From positions 1 to 64,000 of the forward strand of contig JAHDWP010000016.1 of assembly GCA_023382715.1 (NCBI GenBank): a DNA stretch of 64,000 nucleotides, written 5' to 3'. The stretch is from Anaerolineae bacterium (GTDB lineage: Bacteria > Chloroflexota > Anaerolineae > Aggregatilineales > Aggregatilineaceae). A program made the position numbers and the translations under genes. Below, piece by piece: positions 30,701 through 39,953 of this stretch. Every line of letters begins with the position of its first letter. Within the stretch, counting starts at the first letter, position 1. The notes beneath the pieces were generated by a model. That model saw nothing but the letters and a program-made list of their open reading frames with translations. It was not told the origin of the DNA and searched no databases.

Positions 30701-33700
30701 CCAGACCGACGAGCTGGGCCGCTACCTGATCACGCTGCCCGCCGACCTGGGCGAGCACGCCCGCAGCCAGACCTTCACCATCGAGGCGCGCGTCACCGAC
30801 GAGAGCGACCAGCTTGTGGCCGGTCGCGCCCAGGTGATCGTGCACCAGGGCCAGGTCTATGTCGGCGTGCAGCCGGAAGAATACGTCGGCTTCGTCGGGC
30901 AGGAGACCGCCGTCAACATCCTGGCGACGGACTGGGACAGCGCGCCCGTCGCCGGGCAGGAAGTCGCCTACGAAATCGTCGAGCGGCGCTGGTTCAGCGT
31001 GCAGGAAGAGGACGAGACTGGCCGCACCGTCTGGACGTGGGAAGTCGAGGAACAGCCGGTCGAAGGCGCCAGCGGCACGGTCCGCACGGACGCCGACGGC
31101 CTGGCCCAGATCAGCTTCGTGCCGCCCGCCGGCGGCGTCTACAAGGCTTACGCCACCACCACCGACGCGGCGGGCAACCGGGTGCGCTCCAGCGCCTTCC
31201 TGTGGGTCAGCGGCCAGGACTTCGTCAACTGGCGGCAGGAGAACTCCAACCGCATCCAACTGATCACCGACGCGAACGAGTACGCGGTCGGCGACACCGC
31301 CGAGATCCTCATCCCCAGCCCCTGGCAGGGGACGGCCTGGGCGCTGATCACCGTTGAGCGCGGCGACATCCTGACGCACGAAGTCCTCAAGCTGGAGACG
31401 AACAGCACCGTCTACCACCTGCCGATCACGGGGGACTTCGCGCCCAACGTCTTCGTCAGCGTCATGCTGGTCAAGGGCGTGGACCAGAACAACCCGACGG
31501 CGGCCTTCCGCATGGGCCTGGTCAATCTGCCCGTAGACACCAGCCGCCTGGTGCTGGACCTGGCCGTCGAGTCCAGCGTGGACGTGGCGGCGGGCGAGTT
31601 CGCCGGGCCGGGCGACACGGTGCAGTACATCATCACCGCCACCGACTGGGAAGGCACGCCCGTCCCCGGCGCGGAGATCGGCGTCAGCCTGACCGACCTG
31701 GCCGTGCTGACCATCGCCCCGGCCAACAGCGAGCCGCTGCTGCCTTTCTTCTACTCGCAGCGCGGCATCAGCGTGCGCACAGCCAGCCCGCTGACGATCA
31801 GCGTGGATCAGGCCACCCAGGTGATCATTGACACGATCAAGGGGGGCGGCGGCGGCTACGGCGAAGGCGGCCTGTTCGAGGTGCGCCAGGAGTTCGTGGA
31901 CACGCCGCTGTGGGAGCCGTTCGCCGTCACCGATGAGAACGGCCAGGCGACCGTCTCCGTCACCCTGCCCGACAACCTGACGACCTGGCGGCTGGACGCC
32001 CGCGCCGTCACCACGGGCGAGGACGGCCCGATGCTCGTCGGCGAGACAACCTTCGACCTGCTCAGCACCAAGCCGGTGCTCGTCCGGCCCGGCACGCCAC
32101 GCTTCTTCATCGCCGGCGACAAGGCCACGCTGAGCGCCATCGTCAACAACAACACCGACGAGGCCCTGCTGACCGAGATCGCCCTGGAAGGCAGCGGCTT
32201 CCGCTTCGCCGAGGGCGTGCAGCCCGTCCAGCAGGCCAGCATCCCGGCCCAGGGCCGTGTCCGCGTCAACTGGCAGGTCGAGATTCTGGATGTATCCCAG
32301 GTGGACCTGACCTTCTACGCCAACGCCGGCGACGGCCAGTACAAAGACGCCAGCAAGCCGACCATCCTGGGCGGCGATCCGCTGCCGGTCTACAAGTACG
32401 AAGCGCCGGAGACAGTCGGCACGGGCGGCGTGCTGCGCGGCCCGGAGGCGGGCAGCCGCACCGAAGCAGTCGTGCTGCCGCGCCGTTACGACGTGACGCA
32501 GGGCCAGCTCACCGTGCGCCTGGAGCGCTCGCTGGCCGCCGCCACCACCGACGGGCTGACCTGGCTGCGCAACTTCCCGCACTACTGCATCGAGCAGATC
32601 ATCAGCCGCTTCCTGCCCAACGCCGTCACCCTGCGCGCCCTGCAAGACCTGGGTCTGGACGACCCGGAGCTGGCCGGGCACCTGGAGACGGAGGTCAACT
32701 ACGCGCTGCAACGGCTCTACGCCCAGCAGCACACCGACGGCGGCTGGGGCTGGTTCGTCCAGGACGACTCCAACCCGCTGGTCACCGCCTACGCGCTGAT
32801 CGGGCTGGTCGAGGCGCAGCGTTCCGGCTTCGCCATCGAGCAGAGCGTCATTGACCGCGCAGCGACGTTCGTCACCGGCTCGCTGCGCACCATCCAGGAG
32901 CAGGATCAGCCCTGGGTGGTCAACCGCCAGGCGTTCCTGCTCTACGCGCTGGCCCGCACCGGTCACGGCGACTTCCAGCGCGTCGTGCGCCTCTACGACG
33001 AGCGCGAGACGATGAGCCTCTACGCCAAGGCATACCTGGCCCTCACCTTCCACCTGCTGGCCCCCGACGACGCGCGGGCGCTGGAGCTGGTCAACGACCT
33101 GAACTCCGCCCTGGTCGTCAGCGCGACGGGCGCGCACTGGGAGGAAGGCTACACCGATTGGTGGAACTGGAACACCGACACGCGCACCACCGCGCTCGGT
33201 CTGATGGCCGTCGCCCAGATTGACCCGCAGAACGACCTGCTGCCCAATGTCGTGCGCTGGCTGATGGTCGCCCGCAATGCCGACGCCTGGGAGACGACGC
33301 AGGAGACGGCCTGGGCGGTCATGGCCCTCACCGAGTGGATGACCCTCACCGGCGAGCTGTACCCGGACTACACCTTCGGGGTCACGCTCAACAGCGAGCG
33401 GCTGGCCCTGGACGACAACACAGCCACGCCGGATAACGTGCGCGAGACGGAGACCCTGGTCGTGGAAGTGGCCGATCTGCTGGCCGAGGAGGCCAACCGC
33501 CTGACTATCAGCCGGAGCGAAGGCGAGGGCAACCTGTACTACACCGCCCACCTCACCGCCTGGCTACCCGTGCCGGAGATCGAGCCGCTCAGCCGGGGCC
33601 TGATCGTCAGCCGCAAGTACAGCCTGCTCAGCGACGCCGACGCCGCGCCGATCACTTCGGCGGAGGTCGGGCAGCCGGTGCAGGTCACGCTGACCATCAT

Positions 33701-34103
33701 CGCCCCCAACGATCTGCACTACGTCATCGTGGAGGATCCAATCCCGGCAGGCAGCGATGCCGTCAACCCGAACCTGGAGACGAGCAGCATTGTCGGCACG
33801 CAGCCGGGCCTGAGCCGCGAGCGCCCGCTCAGCCAGGGCTGGGGCTGGTGGTGGTTCTCCAACATCGAGATGCGCGACGAGAAAGTCGTGCTCTACGCCA
33901 CCTACCTGCCGCGCGGCACCTACCAGTTCAACTACGTCATCTACCCCGGCCTGGCGGGCGAGTACAACGTCATCCCGCCGACGGGCTACGAGTTCTACTT
34001 CCCGGAGGTCTACGGGCGCGGCGCTGGATCGCTGTTCACCATCACCGGTGGGACAGAGTCCGGCGCCATGCAGCCGGCGGAGGAAGCCGGCGGAGACTCG
34101 TAA
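27705..34103 (+). CDS. Bacterial alpha-2-macroglobulin with Ig-like and SH3 domains
   Basis: A 2132-residue secreted or surface protein. An N-terminal signal peptide (residues 1-33) has no lipobox Cys. About four Ig-like domains follow (to about residue 460; repeated pattern such as VTVRFSQAMDAASLEAGGF), then an SH3 domain at about 578-645 (LNVRAAPNLSAQVITQV). Macroglobulin domains follow (YLYTDRPIYRPSQPVHFKG near 815) with a Gly-rich stretch at about 1380 that could serve as the bait region. The thioester motif CIEQ is at 1628-1631 and the alpha-helical thioester domain follows (DGGWGWFVQDDSNPLVTAYAL). It would trap attacking proteases. There is no pbpC partner gene. GGGGAG precedes the ATG. 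Confidence 0.93.
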   Translation: MRMQRVSLLSGLGALLLLALTLGGVGHHLPAASGAQGDALPPQIVDTMPLPGEELPLEGPVVFYFDQPMDEAAVEGALNVDPEVEGTLTWSADSSALTFTPGAPLARATEYTFTLGTGAVSAAGVALEEPFALTLRTIGYLEVAEVLPADGSDAVDTDSVITVIFNRPVVPLLSVEQMASLPSPLTLDPPVQGKGEWLNTSIYLFTPETELNGGTTYTATIAAGLTDVTGGVLAEDFTWQFTTLSPDVLSISPRDSAETIPLDTAVTVRFSQAMDAASLEAGGFVLEYLGPLPLQPVDERPAPEPVEGAFAWSKDGRTLTFTPDERLALGSAYRVTLTASKALSATGAPLRAGAASVFSTVPFPQIVRTSPFDGEQEASPYGGFTLYFNTQMDLKSLEDKVIIKPEPWREFDSYYYDWERSYTLAFDTEPSTEYTITILPGMQDKYGNTISEGLTVTYITAPYPPELSIQAPGRVGMYSSHTPSTRVFVTHRNVTRLDLGLYRLGLPALAKLTGPNLWEVWDTFTPAPADLLRRWTIDVSSQQNVRRYELLYISASGPSGLENIECLGAPAPRVNIGDVVIVTEKDQRPLNVRAAPNLSAQVITQVAIGETMQVIGGPYCEGGHLWWNVRLNNGITGWAAEGDQSVYYYEPLGAHQADPNQPGAQPPAEPQKPPALAPGAYFLEAGSPETNQQDGDPRYHVMLVQSVNITLKFSTDIALAWVTDLDSGDPIAGAPVIFYNQDFNPIARVVSDENGLATAALPHLNDLYTTVYASVDEGDWFGFSVSGWSNGMDPWQFDTWGDYQPEDLSVYLYTDRPIYRPSQPVHFKGILRSHDDVSYTLSALQEVPVKIYDNQGEVIYDQVLPVTAQGSFSGELLLGPEAPLGYYRIVAEVSSNARESFSLGFNVAEYRAPEFQVDIAPAQDQVVQGDTIEMLVEARYFFGGAVSNAAISYSVLTQDYYFNYTGDAPGWWSFTDENYDFYAPEYYGPYGEVIVEGEGQTDELGRYLITLPADLGEHARSQTFTIEARVTDESDQLVAGRAQVIVHQGQVYVGVQPEEYVGFVGQETAVNILATDWDSAPVAGQEVAYEIVERRWFSVQEEDETGRTVWTWEVEEQPVEGASGTVRTDADGLAQISFVPPAGGVYKAYATTTDAAGNRVRSSAFLWVSGQDFVNWRQENSNRIQLITDANEYAVGDTAEILIPSPWQGTAWALITVERGDILTHEVLKLETNSTVYHLPITGDFAPNVFVSVMLVKGVDQNNPTAAFRMGLVNLPVDTSRLVLDLAVESSVDVAAGEFAGPGDTVQYIITATDWEGTPVPGAEIGVSLTDLAVLTIAPANSEPLLPFFYSQRGISVRTASPLTISVDQATQVIIDTIKGGGGGYGEGGLFEVRQEFVDTPLWEPFAVTDENGQATVSVTLPDNLTTWRLDARAVTTGEDGPMLVGETTFDLLSTKPVLVRPGTPRFFIAGDKATLSAIVNNNTDEALLTEIALEGSGFRFAEGVQPVQQASIPAQGRVRVNWQVEILDVSQVDLTFYANAGDGQYKDASKPTILGGDPLPVYKYEAPETVGTGGVLRGPEAGSRTEAVVLPRRYDVTQGQLTVRLERSLAAATTDGLTWLRNFPHYCIEQIISRFLPNAVTLRALQDLGLDDPELAGHLETEVNYALQRLYAQQHTDGGWGWFVQDDSNPLVTAYALIGLVEAQRSGFAIEQSVIDRAATFVTGSLRTIQEQDQPWVVNRQAFLLYALARTGHGDFQRVVRLYDERETMSLYAKAYLALTFHLLAPDDARALELVNDLNSALVVSATGAHWEEGYTDWWNWNTDTRTTALGLMAVAQIDPQNDLLPNVVRWLMVARNADAWETTQETAWAVMALTEWMTLTGELYPDYTFGVTLNSERLALDDNTATPDNVRETETLVVEVADLLAEEANRLTISRSEGEGNLYYTAHLTAWLPVPEIEPLSRGLIVSRKYSLLSDADAAPITSAEVGQPVQVTLTIIAPNDLHYVIVEDPIPAGSDAVNPNLETSSIVGTQPGLSRERPLSQGWGWWWFSNIEMRDEKVVLYATYLPRGTYQFNYVIYPGLAGEYNVIPPTGYEFYFPEVYGRGAGSLFTITGGTESGAMQPAEEAGGDS

Positions 34104-34151
34104 GAGGGACAACCGGCGGGGTGCTGCCCTGCCGTGCATTGACCCAAACGC

Positions 34152-34185
34152 AGACTTCGGAAGTCTTCGAAGACTTCCGAAGTCT
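34152..34185. repeat. Palindromic repeat, family C
   Basis: A perfect 34-bp palindrome, AGACTTCGGAAGTCTTC and its reverse complement, lying 48 bases past the macroglobulin stop. It is followed by a T-rich stretch on the plus strand and may act as a terminator. Confidence 0.75.
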
Positions 34186-34208
34186 GTTCTTCTCCCCGCT
34201 ACGTGAAT

Positions 34209-34240
34209 GCGTAGGGGCGTATTGCAATACGCCCCTACGC
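34209..34240. repeat. Palindromic repeat, family D
   Basis: A perfect 32-bp palindrome, GCGTAGGGGCGTATTG followed by its reverse complement. It lies between convergent genes. Diverged copies are at 15822-15850 and 44117-44140, and a related stem is at 63730-63761. Confidence 0.75.
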
Positions 34241-34273
34241 CCTCGTCTGCTGCGCGCTGCCTTCGCGGATGCC

Positions 34274-34627
34274 CTACTCTTCTTCCAGGCACTCCGGCCC
34301 GCCCTGGTAGGTCACCGGCCAGGCCAGCGCCTCCAACAAGTGATCGCGCACATTGGCCGCCTCGTAAGCGGCGCGGCTCTCCGGCGTGGCCCGGCAGCGG
34401 TGACGATACTTGATCAGGTAGTAGCCGCTGATCAGCAGATAAGCCAGCGCCACATAGACGACCGCGCGGTAGAGCGTGTAGACCAGCGGGCGCACCCACG
34501 TCAGGGCGGGCGACTGGTTCACGCCGCGATTGATCACCTCGCGGCGCTCGCGGCGCAGCCGCCAGATGAAGGTGGTCACAGTCAGCAGCACCGCTATGGT
34601 GCCCGCCACGCTCGCCGGAGTGATCAA
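34274..34627 (-). CDS. Hypothetical membrane protein
   Basis: A 117-residue protein with two membrane helices: residues 4-22 (PASVAGTIAVLLTVTTFIW) and about 52-72 (LYRAVVYVALAYLLISGYYL). A basic stretch (RLRRERREVINRG) lies between, and the C-terminal tail is acidic (CLEEE). The start is a TTG at 34627 with GGGAG a short distance upstream. No family is recognised. It is convergent with the macroglobulin gene and stands alone. The two clear helices and the positive-inside charge pattern support a real gene. Confidence 0.6.
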   Translation of the reverse strand: MITPASVAGTIAVLLTVTTFIWRLRRERREVINRGVNQSPALTWVRPLVYTLYRAVVYVALAYLLISGYYLIKYRHRCRATPESRAAYEAANVRDHLLEALAWPVTYQGGPECLEEE

Positions 34628-34709
34628 GGCTTTGCTCCCTTGCGCTGCCAGGCCTGCCCACAGGTATAGTCAGCGCCGCCCAAATGTCAAGTCCGGGGCA
34701 GCGATCAGC

Positions 34710-34811
34710 CGGCGAGGGGCGAAGGGGGAAAAGCGCGCACTCCAGGCCCCTCCCCCCTTGCGAAAGAGGGGTTTGGGGTGAGGGAAGGCAGCTTGCCGGA
34801 TGGTCTCTCAA
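34710..34811. repeat. Dispersed palindromic repeat, family B
   Basis: A copy with the C-rich arm CCCCTCCCCCCTTGCG and the G-rich arm GGGGTTTGGGGTGAGG. Its right end GGTCTCTCAA matches the ends of the 9368 and 46345 copies. The left end is less clear. It fills the gap 34628-34871 downstream of the nrdJ stop. Confidence 0.6.
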
Positions 34812-34871
34812 CCGATTCCAGCAAGAAGCCGGCGCAGGGCCGGCTTCTGAGCATGACCAACGGGGCAACTG

Positions 34872-37800
34872 TCAGCACTCGCTGAAGCCGCACGAATAGC
34901 ACTTGCGGCAGCCCTCCTCGTTGACCAGCGTGGCCGCCCCGCACTCCGGACACAGATCGCCCAGCGGGTGCGTGCGCAGTTGCAGCGCAAGCTGGCCGGG
35001 CGGCACTGGCGCTTCGCCGTCATCCGCCGGGCGCACTGCCTCTTCGCTCTCGTCCAGGTACTCCTGCAACACCTGGGCGATGCCGTCGGGCAGGCTGCTG
35101 ACACGGTGCGGGCCGAAGCCGATGGAGCGCAGCCCGCCGATGCCGCTCATCTGGTTCACGATCTCGCGCAGACGATTGCGCTGCGTCACCGGCGAGGCCA
35201 GGCGCAGGATGTAAGAGATCAGGCGGCCCAGCGCTTCGGCGACCGCTGCGGTATCGGACCCGGCTTTGGCCGTGTGCAGGAAGATCTCGAACGGCTCGCC
35301 TTTGCCCTCGCCGTTCTCGTTGACGGTGACGTAGGTCGTGCCGAGCGGAGTCTCAACGCGATAGGTCTTGCCTTCCAGGTGACGCGGGCGCGGCTTCTTG
35401 TCCTCGTTGAACAGAAGCGGCTGCACAGCCGGCTGCTCGCCGCCTTCCTTTTTCTGGCGCGTCTCGGCAGTCTCCAGCACCACCTTTTCGCGGCTGCCGG
35501 TCACGTAGACGGTCATGCCCTTGCAGCCGAGCTTCCAGCCGAGCAGATAGGCCGTGCGCACGTCGTCTTCGCTCGCGTCGGCGGGGAAGTTGATTGTGTT
35601 ATGGTTGCCTAGCCCGTTGGCAATAAAGGTATGCGAACCAGGAACGCTGATGTCAAACACTTCGGCAAAGCCCGCTTCAATGGCTTCCACCTGGACGTAC
35701 AGATGGCCCTCGTGATCGTGGGCAAAGAACGTCTCCGCGTAAGGGTGCGCTACGTCATCCAGATGGTGCCAGATTGCTTTGGCCGCCTGGCGATCCAGGC
35801 GATGTTCGGCCAGCAGATTTACCCGCGCCCGCTGATATTCCGGCGTTTGCCCCTCGTAGAGACTGCGCAAGGACTTCGCCGAGGCCACCTGCATCTCTCG
35901 CAGGGCAACAGTCACCGAGCGCGGCAGAAGCGTGCCATAGTTATAAGCATGCTTTTGGCGTCCCTCGTGACGCAGTTGGATGCGCCGCGCCTTCCATATC
36001 TCGTCGAATTCGACGAAGGCAGCCAGGAGTTCCAGGGCCTCGCCCGCTACGGTCAACACCCAGGTATGTCCGGTTGTGCGCTGAAAGCGTGAGAATACAC
36101 CGAAATTGAGCAGCAAAACCTGGAGTTGGCGGAGTAGCGTCGGGCTAGCCAGACCAATCCCAAACATGCGACCGCTCTGGATCATGTAGGCGTCCAGGAA
36201 CAGCCCGCGCAGAAAAGCGACGATCTCGTGGCGGCTGGCTCGCAGAATACAGGGCGGGATGATCTTGTTGCGCGCCCCGGCCTGTAGATGCAACACGTTG
36301 AGCAGCCAGTCACGCAGCGGGCGCGAGTTCACCTGAAGTGAGAACACGCTCTCACGGCGCTTGTCTGGACAGATGTAGCTATTCAGGCCGAACAGACGCT
36401 CGAATAGCCCTGCCAGATGCTCCAGGAGATCGCGGTCGCCATTGCAGATCGCCACTCCGTTGCGGCCAATGCTCCCCTCCGATGTGATGCACCCCAACAC
36501 ATAGGCCAGGTCAGCAGACATGCGCTCTGGGAAACGAATCATCTTGTTGTTTGTGCGCCGCTCGAAGGTATAGGATGGCAGCGCTTGCTCCGGCGGGCCG
36601 AAGACCTGTTGCCCGGCATACAACACCACTGTGTCGCCCACTTCGAGGTCGTCCAGGGCTGCGAAGCGAATGCCACCGTTCGCGTCCAGAACATGCACAG
36701 GGTGATTCGGCGTCCCCTCGATCTGGTACCCATACGACAACGTAACACGGCGGGTCTCGCGCACGCCCCCATAGTAGAAACTGTCGGCGCGCTCAACGCC
36801 GGACGGAGTCACCACGTCGAGGTTCAAGGGGGCGAACTGATCGGGCAAGCGCAGCGGCGAAAGCGCCGCAATGGGCGCCAGGCCCTGGGCCGTCAAGACC
36901 AGCGTATCACCAGTCACGCACTTGCTGATGGCATTATCGGTGAAGGCTTGCAGCGCCGCCTGCATCCGCACGTGCTCTTCGGCGGTCACGTCGCCGCTGA
37001 CGGCGAACACACGCCGCACCTCCTCCGGCACGCCGAGCACATCCTGGCACGTCCCGCTCAGGTTGACCTGCTCGATCACGGCGGCGATCTGCGCGTCGTC
37101 CAGTCCGGCCTCGCACAGCGCGCGCTCGAACTGCGGGCTGGTGTATTGCAGGGTGATCTGCCTGCCGTGATCGTTGACGTAGCGCGTGTAGGCCAGGGCG
37201 AAGACTGGCTCGCAGCCATAGCCCTCGATGCCCGCCACCGTCGAGATCGTGCCCGTCGGCGCGACGGTGAGCTGCGCGCCGTTGCGGATGCCGTGCTGCT
37301 TGATGTCCGCCACGATCTGCGCCCAGTCGAGCGGCGGGCGGCCCCAATCGCGCGCGTAGGGGACGAGCGGCTGTGGCGGCTGCCAGGCGAGAGACTCCGG
37401 ATCGTAGATGCTGCCGTGAATGGCCGGGAACGGCCCGCGCTCTTCGGCCAGGGTGATGCTGGTTCGCATGGCGTGATAGCGCACGAACTCCATCACCTGG
37501 CTGGCGAACTCCTGCCCCTCCTCCGAGCCGTAGCGCACGCCGAGCGCGTACATCAGGTCGGCCAGGCCCATAATGCCCAGCCCGATGCGCCGCACGCGGT
37601 GCGCTGCCTCTTGCAGTTGGGGCACGGCGGGCACGTAGGCATTGACGCTGACCACGTCATCGAGGAAGCGCGTGGACAGCGCCACCGTCTCGGCCAGCCT
37701 GTCCCAGTCCATGCGCCGGTCTGCGATGAGATGCTGGGCCAGGTTGATGCTGCCTAAGCAACAATTCTCAAAGGGACCTAAAAATTGCTCTCCGCAGGGG

Positions 37801-38702
37801 TTGGTTGACTCCAACTCGTACAGGTGCGGGACGGGATTCTCGTGGTTGGCTGTGTCCAGAAAGAGCACGCCCGGCTCGCCGTTATGGTGCGCCTGGCGCA
37901 CGATCTGGTCGAACAGGTCGCGGGCGCGCACCGTATGCCAGACCTGGCCATCGTGCGGATTCACCAGGTCGAAATCGCTGTCTGTCTCCACCGCGCGCAT
38001 GAAGGCATCGGTGATGCCCACCGAGATGTTGAAATTGGTGATGGCGTTCTCGTCGGTCTTGCAGGTGATGAACTCGCGGATGTCGGGGTGATCCACGCGC
38101 AGCACGGCCATATTGGCTCCCCTGCGCGAACCGCCCTGAGCGATCTCCCCAAATGCCTGGTCGTAGACGCGCAGAAAGCCGACCGGCCCGGTCGCTTCGC
38201 CGCTTGACGAGCGCACCAGCGCCCCTTTGGGCCGCAGCCGGCTGAACGAAAAGCCGTTGCCGCCGCCCGTCTGCTGGATCAGCGCGGCGTGGCGCAGCGT
38301 CTCGAAGATGCCCGATCCGGTGCGCCCCATGTCATCGTCAATGGGCAGCACGAAGCACGCCGCAAGCTGGCCCAGCGGCGTCCCCGCGCCGGTGAACGTG
38401 GGGCTGTTGGGGAAAAAGCGCAGCGTCGTCAGCAGGTCGTAGAAGCGGCGCGCGGTCCCTTCCACGTCCCCGCCGTGCTCTTCTTCGGCTTTGGCGATGT
38501 GGTACGCCACGCGCCAGAACATCTCCTGCTCCGTCTCAACGGGCTGCCCATCGTCGCCCCGGCGCAGATAACGCTTGCGCAGCACCGTGCGCGCGTTATC
38601 GGTCAGCGCGATCGGGCGCGCCAGGTCCGGCGGCAGCGGGGTTTTCTGAAACCCGTTCGAGCGCGCATCAACCGCTTTCTTCTGATCGGTTCGGCCCACC
38701 AT
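34872..38702 (-). CDS. nrdJ: Adenosylcobalamin-dependent ribonucleotide reductase precursor with intein
   Basis: A 1276-residue precursor of class II reductase, which makes deoxyribonucleotides using a B12 radical. The extein has [50 protein letters not shown], the ESTNPCGEQ active-site block and the class II motif NAISK...TINFP. That last motif is split by an intein of 441 residues (Cys595 to Asn1035). After splicing the enzyme would have 835 residues. The C-terminus has a four-Cys zinc-ribbon ([22 protein letters not shown]) typical of this class. AAGGAG precedes the ATG. It lies 150 bases after nrdR, the likely repressor. Confidence 0.95.
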   Translation of the reverse strand: MVGRTDQKKAVDARSNGFQKTPLPPDLARPIALTDNARTVLRKRYLRRGDDGQPVETEQEMFWRVAYHIAKAEEEHGGDVEGTARRFYDLLTTLRFFPNSPTFTGAGTPLGQLAACFVLPIDDDMGRTGSGIFETLRHAALIQQTGGGNGFSFSRLRPKGALVRSSSGEATGPVGFLRVYDQAFGEIAQGGSRRGANMAVLRVDHPDIREFITCKTDENAITNFNISVGITDAFMRAVETDSDFDLVNPHDGQVWHTVRARDLFDQIVRQAHHNGEPGVLFLDTANHENPVPHLYELESTNPCGEQFLGPFENCCLGSINLAQHLIADRRMDWDRLAETVALSTRFLDDVVSVNAYVPAVPQLQEAAHRVRRIGLGIMGLADLMYALGVRYGSEEGQEFASQVMEFVRYHAMRTSITLAEERGPFPAIHGSIYDPESLAWQPPQPLVPYARDWGRPPLDWAQIVADIKQHGIRNGAQLTVAPTGTISTVAGIEGYGCEPVFALAYTRYVNDHGRQITLQYTSPQFERALCEAGLDDAQIAAVIEQVNLSGTCQDVLGVPEEVRRVFAVSGDVTAEEHVRMQAALQAFTDNAISKCVTGDTLVLTAQGLAPIAALSPLRLPDQFAPLNLDVVTPSGVERADSFYYGGVRETRRVTLSYGYQIEGTPNHPVHVLDANGGIRFAALDDLEVGDTVVLYAGQQVFGPPEQALPSYTFERRTNNKMIRFPERMSADLAYVLGCITSEGSIGRNGVAICNGDRDLLEHLAGLFERLFGLNSYICPDKRRESVFSLQVNSRPLRDWLLNVLHLQAGARNKIIPPCILRASRHEIVAFLRGLFLDAYMIQSGRMFGIGLASPTLLRQLQVLLLNFGVFSRFQRTTGHTWVLTVAGEALELLAAFVEFDEIWKARRIQLRHEGRQKHAYNYGTLLPRSVTVALREMQVASAKSLRSLYEGQTPEYQRARVNLLAEHRLDRQAAKAIWHHLDDVAHPYAETFFAHDHEGHLYVQVEAIEAGFAEVFDISVPGSHTFIANGLGNHNTINFPADASEDDVRTAYLLGWKLGCKGMTVYVTGSREKVVLETAETRQKKEGGEQPAVQPLLFNEDKKPRPRHLEGKTYRVETPLGTTYVTVNENGEGKGEPFEIFLHTAKAGSDTAAVAEALGRLISYILRLASPVTQRNRLREIVNQMSGIGGLRSIGFGPHRVSSLPDGIAQVLQEYLDESEEAVRPADDGEAPVPPGQLALQLRTHPLGDLCPECGAATLVNEEGCRKCYSCGFSEC
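35598..36920 (-). other. Intein in NrdJ
   Basis: A 441-residue intein coding segment, precisely bordered. It starts with Cys ([10 protein letters not shown], block A) after NAISK and ends GNHN before TINFP, so the splice residues are Cys1, His-Asn and extein Thr+1. Block B is [11 protein letters not shown] and block F is [18 protein letters not shown]. An inserted endonuclease has LAGLIDADG-like motifs [14 protein letters not shown] and [12 protein letters not shown]. The acidic residues are present, though the second motif lacks the usual DG after the aspartate. The segment is less GC-rich than the extein, consistent with transfer. Confidence 0.93.
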
Positions 38703-38777
38703 CGGTCACTCCTTACCCAGCCATAGCGGGTGCCGCAGCCCCATGCTGCTCTCTGGCCATAGACAAAGCGATACCTA

Positions 38778-38801
38778 CAGCCTTGCTGCGCAGCAAGGCT
38801 G
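38778..38801. promoter_or_regulatory. Perfect palindrome between nrdR and nrdJ
   Basis: A 24-bp perfect palindrome, CAGCCTTGCTGC with its reverse complement GCAGCAAGGCTG, in the 150-base gap between the nrdR stop and the nrdJ start. It has no T-run on either strand, so a simple terminator is unlikely. An attenuator, operator or RNA processing site is possible. Confidence 0.5.
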
Positions 38802-38852
38802 GTCCCAGGCTATCGGGTTCTCTGCTGCTTCCTGCCCTCAGGACGCCGCCGG

Positions 38853-39398
38853 TTATGAGTGCGCGCCAATGCCTTCCGCTGCGCTCCCTGGTGACTGCAC
38901 GCCGCTTGCCGGGGCGGTTGCCCCTTTGCCCGCCCCCGCAGTGCCCTGTTCGCCCAGCAGCCCGTCAATGATGTCGCGCACGCTGGCCAGGCTGTCCAGT
39001 CCCAGGTAAACGATCGCGTAACGGATGTAGGCGATGGGATCGAGCATCTTGAGACCCTCGATGACCATGTCGCCCACCACCCGGCTGGAGACTTCGTCCC
39101 GCCCCAACTGCTGTAAATGCGTCTCGATGCGATCTACCAGCGCCTTGATCTCGGCGGCCTGGATGGGCCGCTTGGCGCACGAAATCTGGATGCCGCGAAT
39201 CAGCTTCTCGCGGTCGAATGCTTCACGGTCGCCGCTGCTCTTGATCAGCAGGGGAGTCGAGCGCAGCACCCGCTCGTAGGTGCTGAAGCGCCGCCCGCAT
39301 TTTTTACATTCGCGGCGGCGGCGGATGCCCCCCTGCGCGTCGCGCGTGGTATCTATGACGCGCGACTTGTTATCCGCCTCGCAATATGGGCACTTCAT
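38853..39398 (-). CDS. nrdR: Transcriptional regulator NrdR
   Basis: A 181-residue repressor of ribonucleotide reductase genes. The N-terminal zinc ribbon is MKCPYCEADNKSRVIDTTR with CKKCGRRFSTYERV, followed by an ATP-cone domain (LIKSSGDREAFDREKLIRGI) that senses ATP and dATP. The C-terminus has an Ala/Gly/Ser-rich tail of about 30 residues not normally present. The start at 39398 is the family start. It is upstream of nrdJ on the same strand, so it probably regulates it. Upstream repeats at 39600-39670 are a candidate operator. Confidence 0.95.
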   Translation of the reverse strand: MKCPYCEADNKSRVIDTTRDAQGGIRRRRECKKCGRRFSTYERVLRSTPLLIKSSGDREAFDREKLIRGIQISCAKRPIQAAEIKALVDRIETHLQQLGRDEVSSRVVGDMVIEGLKMLDPIAYIRYAIVYLGLDSLASVRDIIDGLLGEQGTAGAGKGATAPASGVQSPGSAAEGIGAHS

Positions 39399-39599
39399 CG
39401 CTGGCCCTTTCTGCGCAAGACGCGCCTGCTTCCCCCCAAAAACACCCTGGCCGCAGGGCAGCCTGCGCAGGCTCATCCAAAAGCTCGCCGGCGGCCCGCA
39501 CTCTGCGCGCCAGCAGGACCCTCTGCGCCAGAGACAGCCGCCCACAGCCGCCTGTTATCAAGTTACCCTTAAGTGTGCGTATGTGCCTGCCCGCCCCTG

Positions 39600-39670
39600 T
39601 TATCCCACAGTGATTGTGGGATAAACCGCCGTATATGGGGGTTGTTGTGGGATAATACCCCTGCATATGG
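39600..39670 (-). promoter_or_regulatory. Tandem operator-like repeats upstream of nrdR
   Basis: Three copies of TTATCCCACA (or its complement) occur at 39600-39609, 39615-39624 and 39646-39655. The first two form an inverted pair, and the last two are a direct repeat 31 bases apart. Each direct copy is also followed on the plus strand by ATATGG at 39633-39638 and 39665-39670, 32 bases apart. The three-turn spacing resembles paired NrdR sites, but the sequence is not the classical NrdR box. The remaining bases to 39795 contain no gene. Confidence 0.5.
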
Positions 39671-39795
39671 CTATTGATGGGCTTTCACTGTAACACAGAC
39701 CAGGGGGGAGCGCCTATAGTACTGGGGTACTAATCTACCCTTCCGTTAAGAAACTTCAATCCTTTCTCCACCGACAGGCAAGCGTCTCAAAAAGA

Positions 39796-39834
39796 CGCCT
39801 TCCGTCAGGTGATGGACATCCCTGACGGAAGGCG
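39796..39834 (-). terminator. Intrinsic terminator of ftsZ
   Basis: On the minus strand a perfect 14-bp stem (CGCCTTCCGTCAGG / CCTGACGGAAGGCG) with an 11-base loop is followed by TCTTTTTGAG. It lies 120 bases after the ftsZ stop and ends the division-gene transcript before nrdR. Confidence 0.88.
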
Positions 39835-39953
39835 ACCAATCCACGAGGGTTAGCAGGCAGGGCTAATCTGGCGCTCGTGCGCCCCCGGCGCGCACGCCCC
39901 CTGCGCCCAGCCAGTGCCGGCGCGCGGGGCATGGCGCAGCAAGACCAGCGCGC

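Noticed and set aside
28839-33551. A 1570-codon minus-strand reading frame
   Set aside because: It is the complement of the macroglobulin gene, which has clear domains and a start signal; the antisense protein has no recognisable motif.
38703-38852. Cobalamin riboswitch ahead of the B12-dependent nrdJ
   Set aside because: No B12-box-like sequence is visible in the 150-base gap; only a 24-bp palindrome is present.
39600-39655. Chromosome origin or DnaA-box cluster
   Set aside because: TTATCCCACA has an extra C relative to TTATCCACA, there is no AT-rich unwinding region or dnaA/dnaN gene, and the position upstream of nrdR fits a regulator site better.
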